A stretch of DNA of 64,000 bases from Aquamicrobium sp. (GTDB lineage: Bacteria; Pseudomonadota; Alphaproteobacteria; Rhizobiales; Rhizobiaceae): contig NZ_JAMLIE010000002.1 in NCBI RefSeq assembly GCF_023954335.1, forward strand, positions 1-64,000. The letters run 5' to 3'. Shown piece after piece: positions 50,271 through 58,834 of the stretch. The position numbers and the translations under genes are program-made. The notes under the pieces are model-generated. The model searched no databases. It was given only the letters and a program-made list of their open reading frames with translations, and had not been told where the DNA came from. Within the stretch, counting starts at the first letter, position 1. Each line of letters begins with the position of its first letter.

Positions 50271-51354
50271 TCAGACGGACACGGGTCCGAAAAAGACGGC
50301 GACGGAACAGAACCTCAAGGCGCAGTACGGCTCGGTCAGGATCAGGGACAAGCAGGCCGAACTGGTGCGGATCGCGCGTGACGTTGTGCGGATCGCCTCC
50401 GAAATCATGGCAGAGAATTTCGCGCAGAAGACCCTGCTTGAAATGAGCCAGATGGAGATACCGACAGACGCGGAGATTGCGGCGCAGTCGGACGCGATTA
50501 CCCAGCAGGCGCAGCAGCAGTTTCAGCAACAGGTCCAGCAGGCGCTGCAAAACCCCGAGATGGCGCAGAAAGCCCAGCAGAACCCGCAACAGGCCCAGCA
50601 GATGGCCGCGCAGCTACAGCAGCAGATCGTCGGCCAGGCGCAGGCGCAGATTGAGAAGATCAGGAAGCAACCGACCATCGAGGCGGTGATGAAGCTCCTG
50701 CGCGATCAGCGGATCAGGCCGTTCGCTCTCGATATCGAGACGGACAGCACGATCCAGCCGGACGAGGACGCGGAGAAGCAGCGGCGCGGGGAGTTCCTGA
50801 CGGCGCTGGGCGGAACGATGCAGCAGCTTGCCGGCTTGGTGCAGATGGAGCCGAGCGCGGCTGGTTTCGCAGCGGAGGTGCTGAAATTCGCGGTCGCACC
50901 TTATCGTGCCGGGCGCGATCTGGACGCCGCGATTGAGGAATTTGCGGACCAGATGAAGCAGCGCGCCGCCAATCCGCCGCCGAACCCGGAAGCGGAGCGG
51001 GCCAAGGCCGAAGCGGAAGCCGAAGGCCAGCGCATGCAGGCCGAAATGCAGATGAAGATGCAGGAGCTTCAGGCCAAGCTCCAAATCGAGCGCGAGAAGA
51101 TGCAGGCGGACATGCAGGCCCAGCAGATCGAGGCGCAGGCGAAGCAGCAGGAAAACGCCGCCAAGCTTGAGCAGATCAGCGCACAGATGCGCCGGGATGA
51201 GCAGAAGGGCGCGCTTGAGGTCCAGAAGCTTCAGATGGAGCTTGAGGCGAAGTCTGCCGAATTGCAGATCAAGCGGGAAAGCGCACAGATCGACGCGGCG
51301 GCCAAGGCGCAACAGGCGCAGAACGCCGCGCGTGATGCTGCTTTCCGGGCGTAG
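50262..51354 (+). pseudogene. Portal protein, C-terminal 363 codons (interrupted)
   Basis: It continues the portal in the frame set by excision: MRGQTDTGPKKTATEQNLKA, QYGSVRIRDKQAELVRIARD, VVRIASEIMAENFAQKTLLE, then a long Gln-rich helical tail typical of large podophage portals. ATG 50263 is an internal Met codon and has no ribosome site. The frame ends at TAG 51352-51354, but coding-like sequence follows for 33 more in-frame codons. Confidence 0.9.
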
Positions 51355-51456
51355 GACAACCAGCGCGCCGACAGGTCACAGGACTTCACCGAGCGCAGCA
51401 GTGACAGGCAGATGAGCCTTGCCGAGCGGCAAGCAGCCAAGGAGCCGACACAATGA
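51355..51456 (+). other. In-frame extension after the portal amber codon
   Basis: After TAG the same frame reads DNQRADRSQDFTERSSDRQM, SLAERQAAKEPTQ and stops at TGA 51454-51456. That TGA overlaps the next gene's ATG (51453) as ATGA, the usual junction in this operon. This suggests the ancestral portal ended here. Confidence 0.55.
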
Positions 51457-51707
51457 AATTCCGTAAAAAGCCCGTTGTGGTAGAGGCAGTCCAGTACCCG
51501 TGCGAGCACCCGGCACTTATCAAGTACACTTGCTCAGAAGTGACAGACGGGGGAGCGTGTTGCTCTCTATGCGGGCATGATTACATCGACACCCTTGAAG
51601 GATCGATGATCGTCCGCCCCGGAGATTGGATTATCACCGGCGTGAAAGGCGAGCACTACCCCTGCAAACCAGACATTTTCGCAGCAACATACGAGCCGGC
51701 AGAATGA
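51453..51707 (+). CDS. Small conserved phage protein
   Basis: 84 residues: MKFRKKPVVVEAVQYPCEHP, then MIVRPGDWIITGVKGEHYPC and KPDIFAATYEPA. This small protein is common in phage head operons and has a beta-rich barrel look. Function unknown. Confidence 0.75.
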   Translation: MKFRKKPVVVEAVQYPCEHPALIKYTCSEVTDGGACCSLCGHDYIDTLEGSMIVRPGDWIITGVKGEHYPCKPDIFAATYEPAE

Positions 51708-51886
51708 GCGTCCCCGTCGTCATCGCAGCAAGCGGCCTCGGCGTTCCCGTCCGCCCCGTCGAGGAAAATGCACCTGTCCTCACCATCGCAAGCAATGGCT
51801 TGGGCGCGCCCATCACGATTTCAGACAACGGCACGCCCTTCATCGTCGAAGGCCACGAGCCGCCGGAACCTGACCCGGAAGACTGA
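51704..51886 (+). CDS. Small beta-rich phage protein
   Basis: 60 residues from ATG 51704 (MSVPVVIAASGLGVPVRPVE) with a near-repeat IAASGLGVPV / IASNGLGAPI. It may be a small decoration or fibre-attachment protein. ATGA coupling upstream. Confidence 0.6.
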   Translation: MSVPVVIAASGLGVPVRPVEENAPVLTIASNGLGAPITISDNGTPFIVEGHEPPEPDPED

Positions 51887-51907
51887 TTTTCAACAAGGAC
51901 GAAAACT

Positions 51908-52132
51908 ATGGCACTTTCTCTCGCAGAACAGTTGCAGCGCGTCGGCATGCCCGGCGAACAGGCAAAGCTGCTGGCGGATGCTATCGCCAATGCTGGCGGT
52001 GGTCCGGTCGCGTGGGGCAACATCACAGGCGCTCAGGCCGGCGTCGAGGTTGCCGTGGCGGCCAAGGCGCAAATCGCAGCCCTCACGTCCGGTTCGGACG
52101 CTGCCGACGTTGTGGCGGCGCTTCAGGCCTGA
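51908..52132 (+). CDS. Small head protein, head-fibre-like
   Basis: 74 residues. The end AKAQIAALTSGSDAADVVAA resembles the repeat of phage head-fibre proteins (A-x-I-A-A-L-x-x-G-S-D-A-A). The N-terminal half is helical. Function suggested by resemblance and position only. Confidence 0.5.
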   Translation: MALSLAEQLQRVGMPGEQAKLLADAIANAGGGPVAWGNITGAQAGVEVAVAAKAQIAALTSGSDAADVVAALQA

Positions 52133-52452
52133 TGACCTACCGCTGGTACACGCTGCCTGACGGACGGGAGGTCTACCGCAAGGAGCCGAAGCCCGTTCGC
52201 GGGCGCTCCGACCTGCCGATCCCGATGTTCATCCGTGACGACATGGAGCCGACCGAGCACGTTGACGGCCGGTTCTATACCTCGAAGTCAGAATACCGCC
52301 GAATTACGAAAGAGCGCGGCTATATCGAAGTCGGGGATGATCCTGCCCGACTTCGCAGCAAGACCTACAGCAAGCCCAAGCCGAACACGAAAGCCAATCG
52401 TGAGGCGCTGAAGCAGGCTGAATACATGGTCCGCAACGGGATCAAGCCCTAG
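52132..52452 (+). CDS. Conserved podophage protein
   Basis: 106 residues from ATG 52132 (MTYRWYTLPDGREVYRKEPK). FIRDDMEPTEHVDGRFYTSK, SEYRRITKERGYIEVGDDPA is a pattern found between portal and scaffold genes of related phages, like the start of an FmdB-type regulator but without its cysteines. Confidence 0.6.
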   Translation: MTYRWYTLPDGREVYRKEPKPVRGRSDLPIPMFIRDDMEPTEHVDGRFYTSKSEYRRITKERGYIEVGDDPARLRSKTYSKPKPNTKANREALKQAEYMVRNGIKP

Positions 52453-52470
52453 CACCTTCTCAGACAAGGA
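52452..52470 (+). repeat. 19-bp leader repeat, copy 1
   Basis: GCACCTTCTCAGACAAGGA just ahead of the scaffold ATG (52477). An identical copy is at 55078-55096 ahead of another head gene. It contains the ribosome site AAGGA. Confidence 0.7.
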
Positions 52471-52476
52471 CAAATC

Positions 52477-53646
52477 ATGACCGACGCCGTTCTTGACGGT
52501 GGCGCTCCTGCGCCTGCCGATACCTCTGTTGCGCTTCGCGACGATGTGATCAACGCGGACAACCCGATAGACGCCCGCCTCCCGGCCAAGGAGCCGGAGA
52601 AGCCTGTCGAGCAACCGAAAAAGGCTCCTTCCGCTTCGGAAGCGGTGAAGCAGGCTATCGAGAAGGTCAGGGCCGAAGATCAGCAGAAGGATGATGGCAA
52701 GAAGGTGCCCGAAAAGGTGCCCGAAAAGGTGCCCGAAAAGGTGCCCGAAATTCACCAGCGCGGCAATGATGGCAAGTTCGCGGCGAAACAGCCTGTTGAG
52801 CAGCCGCAGGAACCGCAGGCCAACACCGCTCACCGCGAAGCTCCCGCGCGGTTCTCGTCCGATGCAAAGGCGGCATGGGAGACAGCGCCCGAGCCGGTGA
52901 AGGCCGAAGTGCATCGGGCCATTCGCGAGCTTGAGAGCGGCCTGACGAAGTACAAGGCCGATGCCGAGGAATATGAGCAGCTTCGCGAATACCGCGAGCT
53001 TGCGAAGCAGTACGGAACCACGATCAAGGCCGGGCTGGATAACTATCTCGGCATCGAACAGATGCTGGCGAAGAACCCGATAGCCGGCCTTGAGAAGATC
53101 ATGCAGAACCTCAACATACGCACGCAGGACGGGCGCATGCTGACCCTGCGTGATGTTGCCGCGCATGTTCTCAACCAGCCGCACGATCAGGTCGCATCGC
53201 AGCAGGCGTCCGTCATTCAGGAGCTTCGCGCGGAGATTTCAGGCCTCAAGCAGCAGCTTGGCGGCGTTTCGCAGTCCATCGAACAGCAGCAACAGGCCGC
53301 TGTCATCAATGAGATCACCGCGTTTTCCTCGAAGCCCGAGCATTCGCGCTTCGAGGAATTGCAGTCCGACATCGAGAGGTTCCTGAAATCGCCGGAACTG
53401 GTCCCGATGAACCTGTCCCCGCAGGAACGCCTTTCCGAGGCCTACAGGCTCGCTGACCGGCTCAACCCCGCAGCAGCCTCGCTATCGCCTCCCCAGCCGC
53501 TCAACCCGGCAACGCCCGCGCCGCTCAACCCGGCAGGCAAGAAGTCAATCGGCGGCGCACCTTCCACCGGCAACCAGAAGCCGGGCAAGGGCCGCGCCAT
53601 GTCAGCAAGCGAAGCCATCCGTCTCGCAATGGAGCGGGTAGGCTGA
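52477..53646 (+). CDS. Scaffold protein (prophage)
   Basis: 389 residues, charged and helical, directly before the coat gene. It carries a four-fold VPEK repeat (residues 77-92), a conserved centre (ARFSSDAKAAWETAPEPVKA, YRELAKQYGTTIKAGLDNYL) and a C-terminal tail, AGKKSIGGAPSTGNQKPGKG, then AMSASEAIRLAMERVG. An N-terminal SASEAVKQAIEKV echoes the C-terminal SASEAIRLAMERV. It should guide coat assembly and leave before or during packaging. Confidence 0.82.
   Translation: MTDAVLDGGAPAPADTSVALRDDVINADNPIDARLPAKEPEKPVEQPKKAPSASEAVKQAIEKVRAEDQQKDDGKKVPEKVPEKVPEKVPEIHQRGNDGKFAAKQPVEQPQEPQANTAHREAPARFSSDAKAAWETAPEPVKAEVHRAIRELESGLTKYKADAEEYEQLREYRELAKQYGTTIKAGLDNYLGIEQMLAKNPIAGLEKIMQNLNIRTQDGRMLTLRDVAAHVLNQPHDQVASQQASVIQELRAEISGLKQQLGGVSQSIEQQQQAAVINEITAFSSKPEHSRFEELQSDIERFLKSPELVPMNLSPQERLSEAYRLADRLNPAAASLSPPQPLNPATPAPLNPAGKKSIGGAPSTGNQKPGKGRAMSASEAIRLAMERVG
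52705..52752 (+). repeat. 12-bp tandem repeat in scaffold gene
   Basis: GTGCCCGAAAAG begins at 52705, 52717, 52729 and (last, diverging) 52741, encoding V-P-E-K units. The array is a likely slippage hot spot in a linker. Confidence 0.85.
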
Positions 53647-53664
53647 TCAAGAGGAATTTGAATT

Positions 53665-54693
53665 ATGGCTGGTCCAGTCGTTACCGACCGTCACTACCGC
53701 CAGGTTCTTTCGACCGCGCTGGCACTTCGTCAGCCCGGCATCGAGGACATGGTTTCCGACTCCATCCCGCTCTACAACGTGCTGAAGCGCAAGGGCAATA
53801 TTCGGACCTATTCCGGCCCGGAAATCCGCCAGACGCTTCGCATCGACAAGCAGCAGGCGCAGTGGTTCAAGGGATACGATATCCTTCGCAACCCGCCTAT
53901 CGAGCTGTTCAACGACGCGGTATGGACGCCGAAGCAGATTGCCGTTCCGATATCGCTCACCGGCGAGGAAATGCGCGCCAACGAGGGCGACACGCGGGTT
54001 CATGACCTCCTTGAGGGGTACATGGACGGCGCGGAAATGTCCATGGTGGAGGCTCTTGACGAGGGCCTGCATTCGGACGGCACCGCCGATGGGGGCAAGC
54101 AGATCACGGGCCTCGCGGCCGCTCTGCCGACCAATCCCGCCACGGCTGGCGTCTATGGTGGCATTGACCGCAACACGCATGCGCTGTGGCGCACGTCCGC
54201 GTTCGATGCCCAGACCGCCTTCTCCGGCATCGGCACGCAGGTCAACTCGGTCACGATCCGGGCGATTTTCTCCCGTATCCTGTCGCAGCGCTCCCGCAAC
54301 AACCGGGCCGCTGACCTGCTGGTCGCGTCGGAGGAACACTACTGGGCCTATGACGCGGCCACGGTGGCTATCCAGCGCATTGCGCGTCAGGACAGCCTCG
54401 CCTCCCTCGGCTTCTCGGCAATCGAGTATGTCGGCGGCGGCCGGTCGGCGGAAATCGTTCTGGCCTCGGGCCTGAACAACAACATGCCGTCGAACACGAC
54501 GTACGGGCTTGAAACCCGCTCGTGGCAGCTCCGCTATCACCCCTCGGCCAACTTCACCCCGCTCTTTGAGGGCGACGGTCAGAAGCCGATCAATCAGGAC
54601 GCCATCGCGCAGTTCCTGATCTGGGGTGGTGAGCTGATCTGCATCAACCCGCTGTTCTCGTGGCGGCTGTTCGACAGCAACCCGGCTGCATAA
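53665..54693 (+). CDS. Major capsid (coat) protein
   Basis: 342 residues. Begins MAGPVVTDRHYRQVLSTALA. The conserved middle TAFSGIGTQVNSVTIRAIFS and SRNNRAADLLVASEEHYWAY, and the end FLIWGGELICINPLFSWRLF, are typical of podophage HK97-fold coat proteins of this group. It follows the scaffold and precedes a terminator. The only coat gene in the window. Confidence 0.85.
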   Translation: MAGPVVTDRHYRQVLSTALALRQPGIEDMVSDSIPLYNVLKRKGNIRTYSGPEIRQTLRIDKQQAQWFKGYDILRNPPIELFNDAVWTPKQIAVPISLTGEEMRANEGDTRVHDLLEGYMDGAEMSMVEALDEGLHSDGTADGGKQITGLAAALPTNPATAGVYGGIDRNTHALWRTSAFDAQTAFSGIGTQVNSVTIRAIFSRILSQRSRNNRAADLLVASEEHYWAYDAATVAIQRIARQDSLASLGFSAIEYVGGGRSAEIVLASGLNNNMPSNTTYGLETRSWQLRYHPSANFTPLFEGDGQKPINQDAIAQFLIWGGELICINPLFSWRLFDSNPAA

Positions 54694-54696
54694 TCG

Positions 54697-54719
54697 GGCG
54701 GCCTTCGGGCCGCTCTTTT
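54697..54719 (+). terminator. Terminator after coat gene
   Basis: GCGGCC-TTCG-GGCCGC stem directly after the coat stop, followed by TCTTTTC. Probably partial, raising coat expression relative to downstream genes. Confidence 0.8.
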
Positions 54720-54743
54720 CTCATTCTGACACAGGAGGCCAAT

Positions 54744-55043
54744 ATGGCTTACCGCACCACTCCGACGCTGGGGCCTGATGTCGATCAGTCCAGCACGCAG
54801 TTCTATTGGGACATGATCAGCACGTCCGCCGCGCCGTCCTACGCGCTCGGCACGCGCGTTACCGGCTCGGACGGATATGAGTACGTCTACGTCAAGGCCG
54901 GCAGTTCGGACATCAACGCCACCACGCAGGTGCAGATCGACGCCGGCACCCTCGTGGCGACGGCGGGATCGGGCGGTTTCTATACCGTCGCCGCCGTCCC
55001 GGCGAATGCGTACTTCCACGCCCGCAAGGGCAACGCGCTCTAA
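54744..55043 (+). CDS. Head decoration-like protein
   Basis: 99 residues from ATG 54744. Beta-rich: ALGTRVTGSDGYEYVYVKAG, GSGGFYTVAAVPANAYFHAR, typical of small capsid-stabilising proteins. It lies between two terminators, so it could be expressed on its own. Confidence 0.6.
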   Translation: MAYRTTPTLGPDVDQSSTQFYWDMISTSAAPSYALGTRVTGSDGYEYVYVKAGSSDINATTQVQIDAGTLVATAGSGGFYTVAAVPANAYFHARKGNAL

Positions 55044-55049
55044 GGAATG

Positions 55050-55075
55050 AGGCGGCTTTCGGGCCGCCTTTTTCT
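55050..55075 (+). terminator. Terminator after decoration gene
   Basis: GGCGGC (55051) pairs with GCCGCC (55063-55068), followed by TTTTTCTTT. Immediately followed by the 19-bp leader repeat. Confidence 0.8.
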
Positions 55076-55077
55076 TT

Positions 55078-55096
55078 GCACCTTCTCAGACAAGGA
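55078..55096 (+). repeat. 19-bp leader repeat, copy 2
   Basis: Identical to 52452-52470, here after a terminator and 9 bases before ATG 55105. It may be a shared translational enhancer or part of a late promoter. Confidence 0.7.
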
Positions 55097-55104
55097 ACCC
55101 CCCG

Positions 55105-55782
55105 ATGCAGAACAATGACGCCCTGATCACGCCGTTCTTCAAGACGATCTCCGTCCTCGACGAGGTCAAGTCGAAGGAGGCGAACCGTCCGATCTACCGC
55201 GACGAAGAGTTTGTGGAAGTCAGGATCGCCGGTGATCGTAATTTTGCCCCGACATTCCCGGCGCATCAGATGTGGAAGCGCGAGGATGGCGAGGAAATCA
55301 CCTATGCCCAGCGCTGGCAGAAGCAGTATGCAGCCTTCAAGGAGGATCGTGTTCAGGTGGCAGAGGGAACGCCGCTTGAGGAACTGACCTTCCTGACGCA
55401 GGCCAAGCGCCATGAGCTTCGTGCGCTGAAAATCTACACTGCGGAAGCGCTCGCGGCTCTTGAAGGCCGCAACCTCAAGGCGCTCGGCATGGAGGGTCAG
55501 AAGCTCAAGGCGCAAGCCCAGGCATTCCTCGATACGGCCCGTGGCACGGGCGACAATTCGCGCATGGCGGCAGAGATTGCCGAATTGAGGGCGAAGCTCG
55601 CCCGGTTCGAAGGCGCGGCGCTTCCGCCCGAAGATGCGCCTGTCGCGTCCGAGTTCTCCGACTGGTCCGACGAAGACCTGAAGTCGTGGATAGCTGAACA
55701 GACTGGTACCCGACCACGCGGGAATCCTTCGCATGACACTCTCGTGCGCATGGCTGAAGAAGTGCAGGCCGAGGCCGCGTAA
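55105..55782 (+). CDS. Head-associated phage protein
   Basis: 225 residues. FVEVRIAGDRNFAPTFPAHQ, WQKQYAAFKEDRVQVAEGTP and LTQAKRHELRALKIYTAEAL form a conserved phage structural protein. The C-terminus resembles a small LEM/HeH-like helix pair (WSDEDLKSWIAEQTGTRPRG). Position between coat and adaptor genes suggests a head-completion role. Confidence 0.6.
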   Translation: MQNNDALITPFFKTISVLDEVKSKEANRPIYRDEEFVEVRIAGDRNFAPTFPAHQMWKREDGEEITYAQRWQKQYAAFKEDRVQVAEGTPLEELTFLTQAKRHELRALKIYTAEALAALEGRNLKALGMEGQKLKAQAQAFLDTARGTGDNSRMAAEIAELRAKLARFEGAALPPEDAPVASEFSDWSDEDLKSWIAEQTGTRPRGNPSHDTLVRMAEEVQAEAA

Positions 55783-56477
55783 TGACGATCCTGTCGGTGG
55801 TGCAGTCGGCCACAACCGTGCTCGGCATGAATGTGCCGGACACGGTTTACGGCAACCAGTCCCGTGAAATGGTTGAGATGCGTGCGCATGTTGCGCGCGT
55901 GTCCGACCTGATCGTTGACGAGTTCGACTGGCAGCGCCTGACCCGGATCGGCTCGGTGATTGGCGATGGAGTGCAGACCGATTTCAATCTCCCGATTGAT
56001 TTCCTGCGCTTCCAGAAGGATTCCCAGCTTGTCTCCCAAAGCCGGCCATATTGCGCGTTCACGCATATCCCTGACGCGAATGCGTGGCTGAAGGCTATCA
56101 CCGATCAAATCTGGACGTTGACCCCGATCTGGACGCTCATGGGCGGGAAGATCGTGTTTCAGGAACCGCTGGCGGCGGGTGAGATCGTTCGGTTCACCTA
56201 TGTCTGCAATGAGGTTGTCCAGCCTGCCGGCCCGGACCCGCTCCGCTCGGGTTTCGAGGCGGACGACGACAGCTATGTCCTCCCCGAGCGACTTCTTGAG
56301 CTTGGCCTGATCTGGAACTGGAAATCCGCCAAATCCCAGCCATACGCCAAGGAATTGAACGATTACGAACTTGCGCTCGCCCGTGCCGTTGGCATTGACC
56401 GGGGCGAGCGCATCATCAGCGTTGGCAAAGGCGTCAGGATCGACGTTCCGACTGCCTATCCGTGGGTTTTGGGGTAG
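55782..56477 (+). CDS. Head-tail adaptor (tail tubular A-like)
   Basis: 231 residues: REMVEMRAHVARVSDLIVDE, FDWQRLTRIGSVIGDGVQTD, LPERLLELGLIWNWKSAKSQ. This is a podophage adaptor of the gp4/gp11 type that rings the portal. It overlaps the previous gene by one base. Confidence 0.72.
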   Translation: MTILSVVQSATTVLGMNVPDTVYGNQSREMVEMRAHVARVSDLIVDEFDWQRLTRIGSVIGDGVQTDFNLPIDFLRFQKDSQLVSQSRPYCAFTHIPDANAWLKAITDQIWTLTPIWTLMGGKIVFQEPLAAGEIVRFTYVCNEVVQPAGPDPLRSGFEADDDSYVLPERLLELGLIWNWKSAKSQPYAKELNDYELALARAVGIDRGERIISVGKGVRIDVPTAYPWVLG

Positions 56478-56480
56478 GCT

Positions 56481-58361
56481 ATGGCCGTCTCGCGCCGTTC
56501 GCAGATCGCGGCCCAGCTTGGCAAGCCGCCTCAGATGCGCAGCCATGCCTTCCCGGCTCCTATCGCTGGATGGGTGACGGCCGACGCAATGATCGCATCC
56601 CGCCCCAACTCGGCCCAGGTGCTGGAAAACTTCTTCCCGACGCAGAAATCAATCCGCACGCGCGGCGGTCTTCGCATGTGGGGATCGTACGGCATCAATC
56701 CCATAAGATCGATGCTGGTCTACAACGTCGAGGGGAATGCGCAGTTCTTCACTTCCACCGGAGACGCCCTGTGGAACAGCACGGCTCCCACGGACATCAT
56801 CCTCTACGATCAGAACCTTGAGGCGCTGACGGACGAGAGCGACGATCCGCTGACGATTGCTGACCCTCCGACGCCCGCAGTGGCCGGCCTGACGGGCGGG
56901 TATTACTGCTATGTCAATTTCGCCACCTCGGGCGGGTATTTTCTGATTGCCGTCAACGGCACCGATCAGATGCGCATCTATGACGGGTCGAACTGGTATC
57001 CAATCGGGGCGAGCGAACTCTATCGCATTTCCTACAACAGCGAGGTGGCGCCGTTTACCGTGGGCGAGACGGTTTCAGGTGCGGTATCCGGGGCGTCCGC
57101 CACCATCGTCCGGGCCGAAAGCGGATACATCTGGATCAACAATCTGATTGGCAGTTTCGACGGCAACGAGACGATCACGGACGGGCAGGGCGGCGAGGCG
57201 ACCACGGACGCGCCGGAAACCCTGCTGTGGAACCCGGTTACGGGCGTTGCGACCAATGCCCTGTCTCATGTGTCCGCCTATCGCAATCGCCTGTTCTTCG
57301 TGGAGCAGAACACGTTTCGCATCTGGTATCCCAGCGTCAACACAATTGTCGGGGCCTTTTCATCCTTCAATCTGGACGGCGTTTTCCAGAAAGGCGGATC
57401 GATCCTGTTCACGGCAACGTGGTCTATGGACGCCGGCGACGGCATGGACGACAAGTTCGTTATCGTCTCGACTGAGGGCGAGGTTGCCGTTTATCAGGGC
57501 AGCAACCCCAGCGATGCTGACGACTGGCACCTTGTCGGGCGCTATGAGATGACGCATCCCATGGGGCCGCGCGGATCGATGCGTGTTGGTGGCGATCTGT
57601 ACGTCCTGACGCGCGAGGGACTTGTGCCGATCTCTCTCGCGATCACCAAGGGGCCGGATGTCCTCGCCATGGGGGCGGTCTCGCGCAATATCGAGCCGAA
57701 CTGGCTGGAAGAAACCACGCAGCGCCGATCCCTGCCGTGGGAAATCCAGCGATGGCCGCTGAAGAACATGGGCTTCGTCACCCTGCCGATCAACACGCAG
57801 GATGCCGAGGAACGATACTGCTTCGTGTTCAACCTCGAAACCGGCGCGTGGGCAAAATACACCGGCTGGGATACGCGGTGCTGCGAGGTGTTCAACGATC
57901 AGTTGTTCATCGGCACCAGCGACGGAAAGGTCATGCAGTGCGAGGTCGGCGGGGATGACGACGGCACGCCCTACTATCCCGTTTTTGTCGGCAATTGGGA
58001 AGCCCTGCAAAGCTTCGGCAGCATCAAGACCGTCTATCAGGCTCGGGCAACGTTCATCACGAAAACGGACATAGACCCGCAACTGTCCGTTTCGGTGGAT
58101 TACTCGGTTGAACTGCCGCCCAAGCCGAACGCACCGGTGTTGGACGTTGAGCCGTCGCTATGGGACGTGGGGCGATGGGACCGGGCCATATGGGATGCAG
58201 GAAACCAGTTTTACACGGTTTCGACGCGCTGGGTTTCGATAGGCCGCACGGGCTACTCGATAGCGCCGCAACTGCAAATGGCGTCGTCAGGAAACATTCA
58301 GCCCACGGCGGAACTGGCGGAAATCACGATCACCTTTGAGACGGGCGGGTTGGTGGTATGA
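56481..58361 (+). CDS. Tail tube/stabilisation protein (tail tubular B-like)
   Basis: 626 residues, beta-rich. ARPNSAQVLENFFPTQKSIR-type start (ASRPNSAQVLENFFP), then TRGGLRMWGSYGINPIRSML, LSHVSAYRNRLFFVEQNTFR, FVFNLETGAWAKYTGWDTRC. The repeated propeller-like segments match podophage tail tube proteins. Frame overlaps the GNAT gene by ATGA. Confidence 0.78.
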   Translation: MAVSRRSQIAAQLGKPPQMRSHAFPAPIAGWVTADAMIASRPNSAQVLENFFPTQKSIRTRGGLRMWGSYGINPIRSMLVYNVEGNAQFFTSTGDALWNSTAPTDIILYDQNLEALTDESDDPLTIADPPTPAVAGLTGGYYCYVNFATSGGYFLIAVNGTDQMRIYDGSNWYPIGASELYRISYNSEVAPFTVGETVSGAVSGASATIVRAESGYIWINNLIGSFDGNETITDGQGGEATTDAPETLLWNPVTGVATNALSHVSAYRNRLFFVEQNTFRIWYPSVNTIVGAFSSFNLDGVFQKGGSILFTATWSMDAGDGMDDKFVIVSTEGEVAVYQGSNPSDADDWHLVGRYEMTHPMGPRGSMRVGGDLYVLTREGLVPISLAITKGPDVLAMGAVSRNIEPNWLEETTQRRSLPWEIQRWPLKNMGFVTLPINTQDAEERYCFVFNLETGAWAKYTGWDTRCCEVFNDQLFIGTSDGKVMQCEVGGDDDGTPYYPVFVGNWEALQSFGSIKTVYQARATFITKTDIDPQLSVSVDYSVELPPKPNAPVLDVEPSLWDVGRWDRAIWDAGNQFYTVSTRWVSIGRTGYSIAPQLQMASSGNIQPTAELAEITITFETGGLVV

Positions 58362-58822
58362 GTTATGAGATCAAGATGGAAGACGGGGAAGCAAATTACC
58401 CGGAAATGAAATCCCTGTATATGGAGCACTACGCGGAAATGCAGCATCGATGCCGGGCGGCAGGCATCCATCTTGGTCCGTACAATCCTAGACTGGAAAC
58501 GTATTTCGCTGCGGCAAAGGGCGGGTGGTTGCTTCACTTCGTGGTTAGGACAGGCGAAGGGGTGCCGGTCGGGTACTCAAATGTTTATCTGACAAACGAT
58601 ATGCACAACGGTGAGTTTATCGCCACTGAAGACACCGTGTTCATCACGAAAGAACATAGGAAGGGCATCGGCCGTCTTCTTGTGAAGGAAATCCTCGGAG
58701 AATTAAACCGACGCGGCGTGAAGCGCTTCAATGTGACCGCCGCCACCGATCCCAGAGCTACAAAGCTATGGCAGCGCATGGGGTTCAGGCTTGCGGGCCA
58801 AGCCATGACATTCATTTTCTAA
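58358..58822 (+). CDS. GNAT-family acetyltransferase (prophage)
   Basis: 154 residues. Acetyl-CoA site EHRKGIGRLLVKEILGELNR, then TDPRATKLWQRMGFRLAGQA. The coding style is less GC-rich than its neighbours, hinting at recent acquisition. Same operon slot as the satellite GNAT. Substrate unknown. Confidence 0.82.
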   Translation: MSYEIKMEDGEANYPEMKSLYMEHYAEMQHRCRAAGIHLGPYNPRLETYFAAAKGGWLLHFVVRTGEGVPVGYSNVYLTNDMHNGEFIATEDTVFITKEHRKGIGRLLVKEILGELNRRGVKRFNVTAATDPRATKLWQRMGFRLAGQAMTFIF

Positions 58823-58834
58823 GAGGGCAGCCAT

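Noticed and set aside
50263..51354. The portal C-terminal frame as an independent gene
   Set aside because: There is no ribosome site before ATG 50263, and the sequence continues the upstream portal exactly after removal of the insert.
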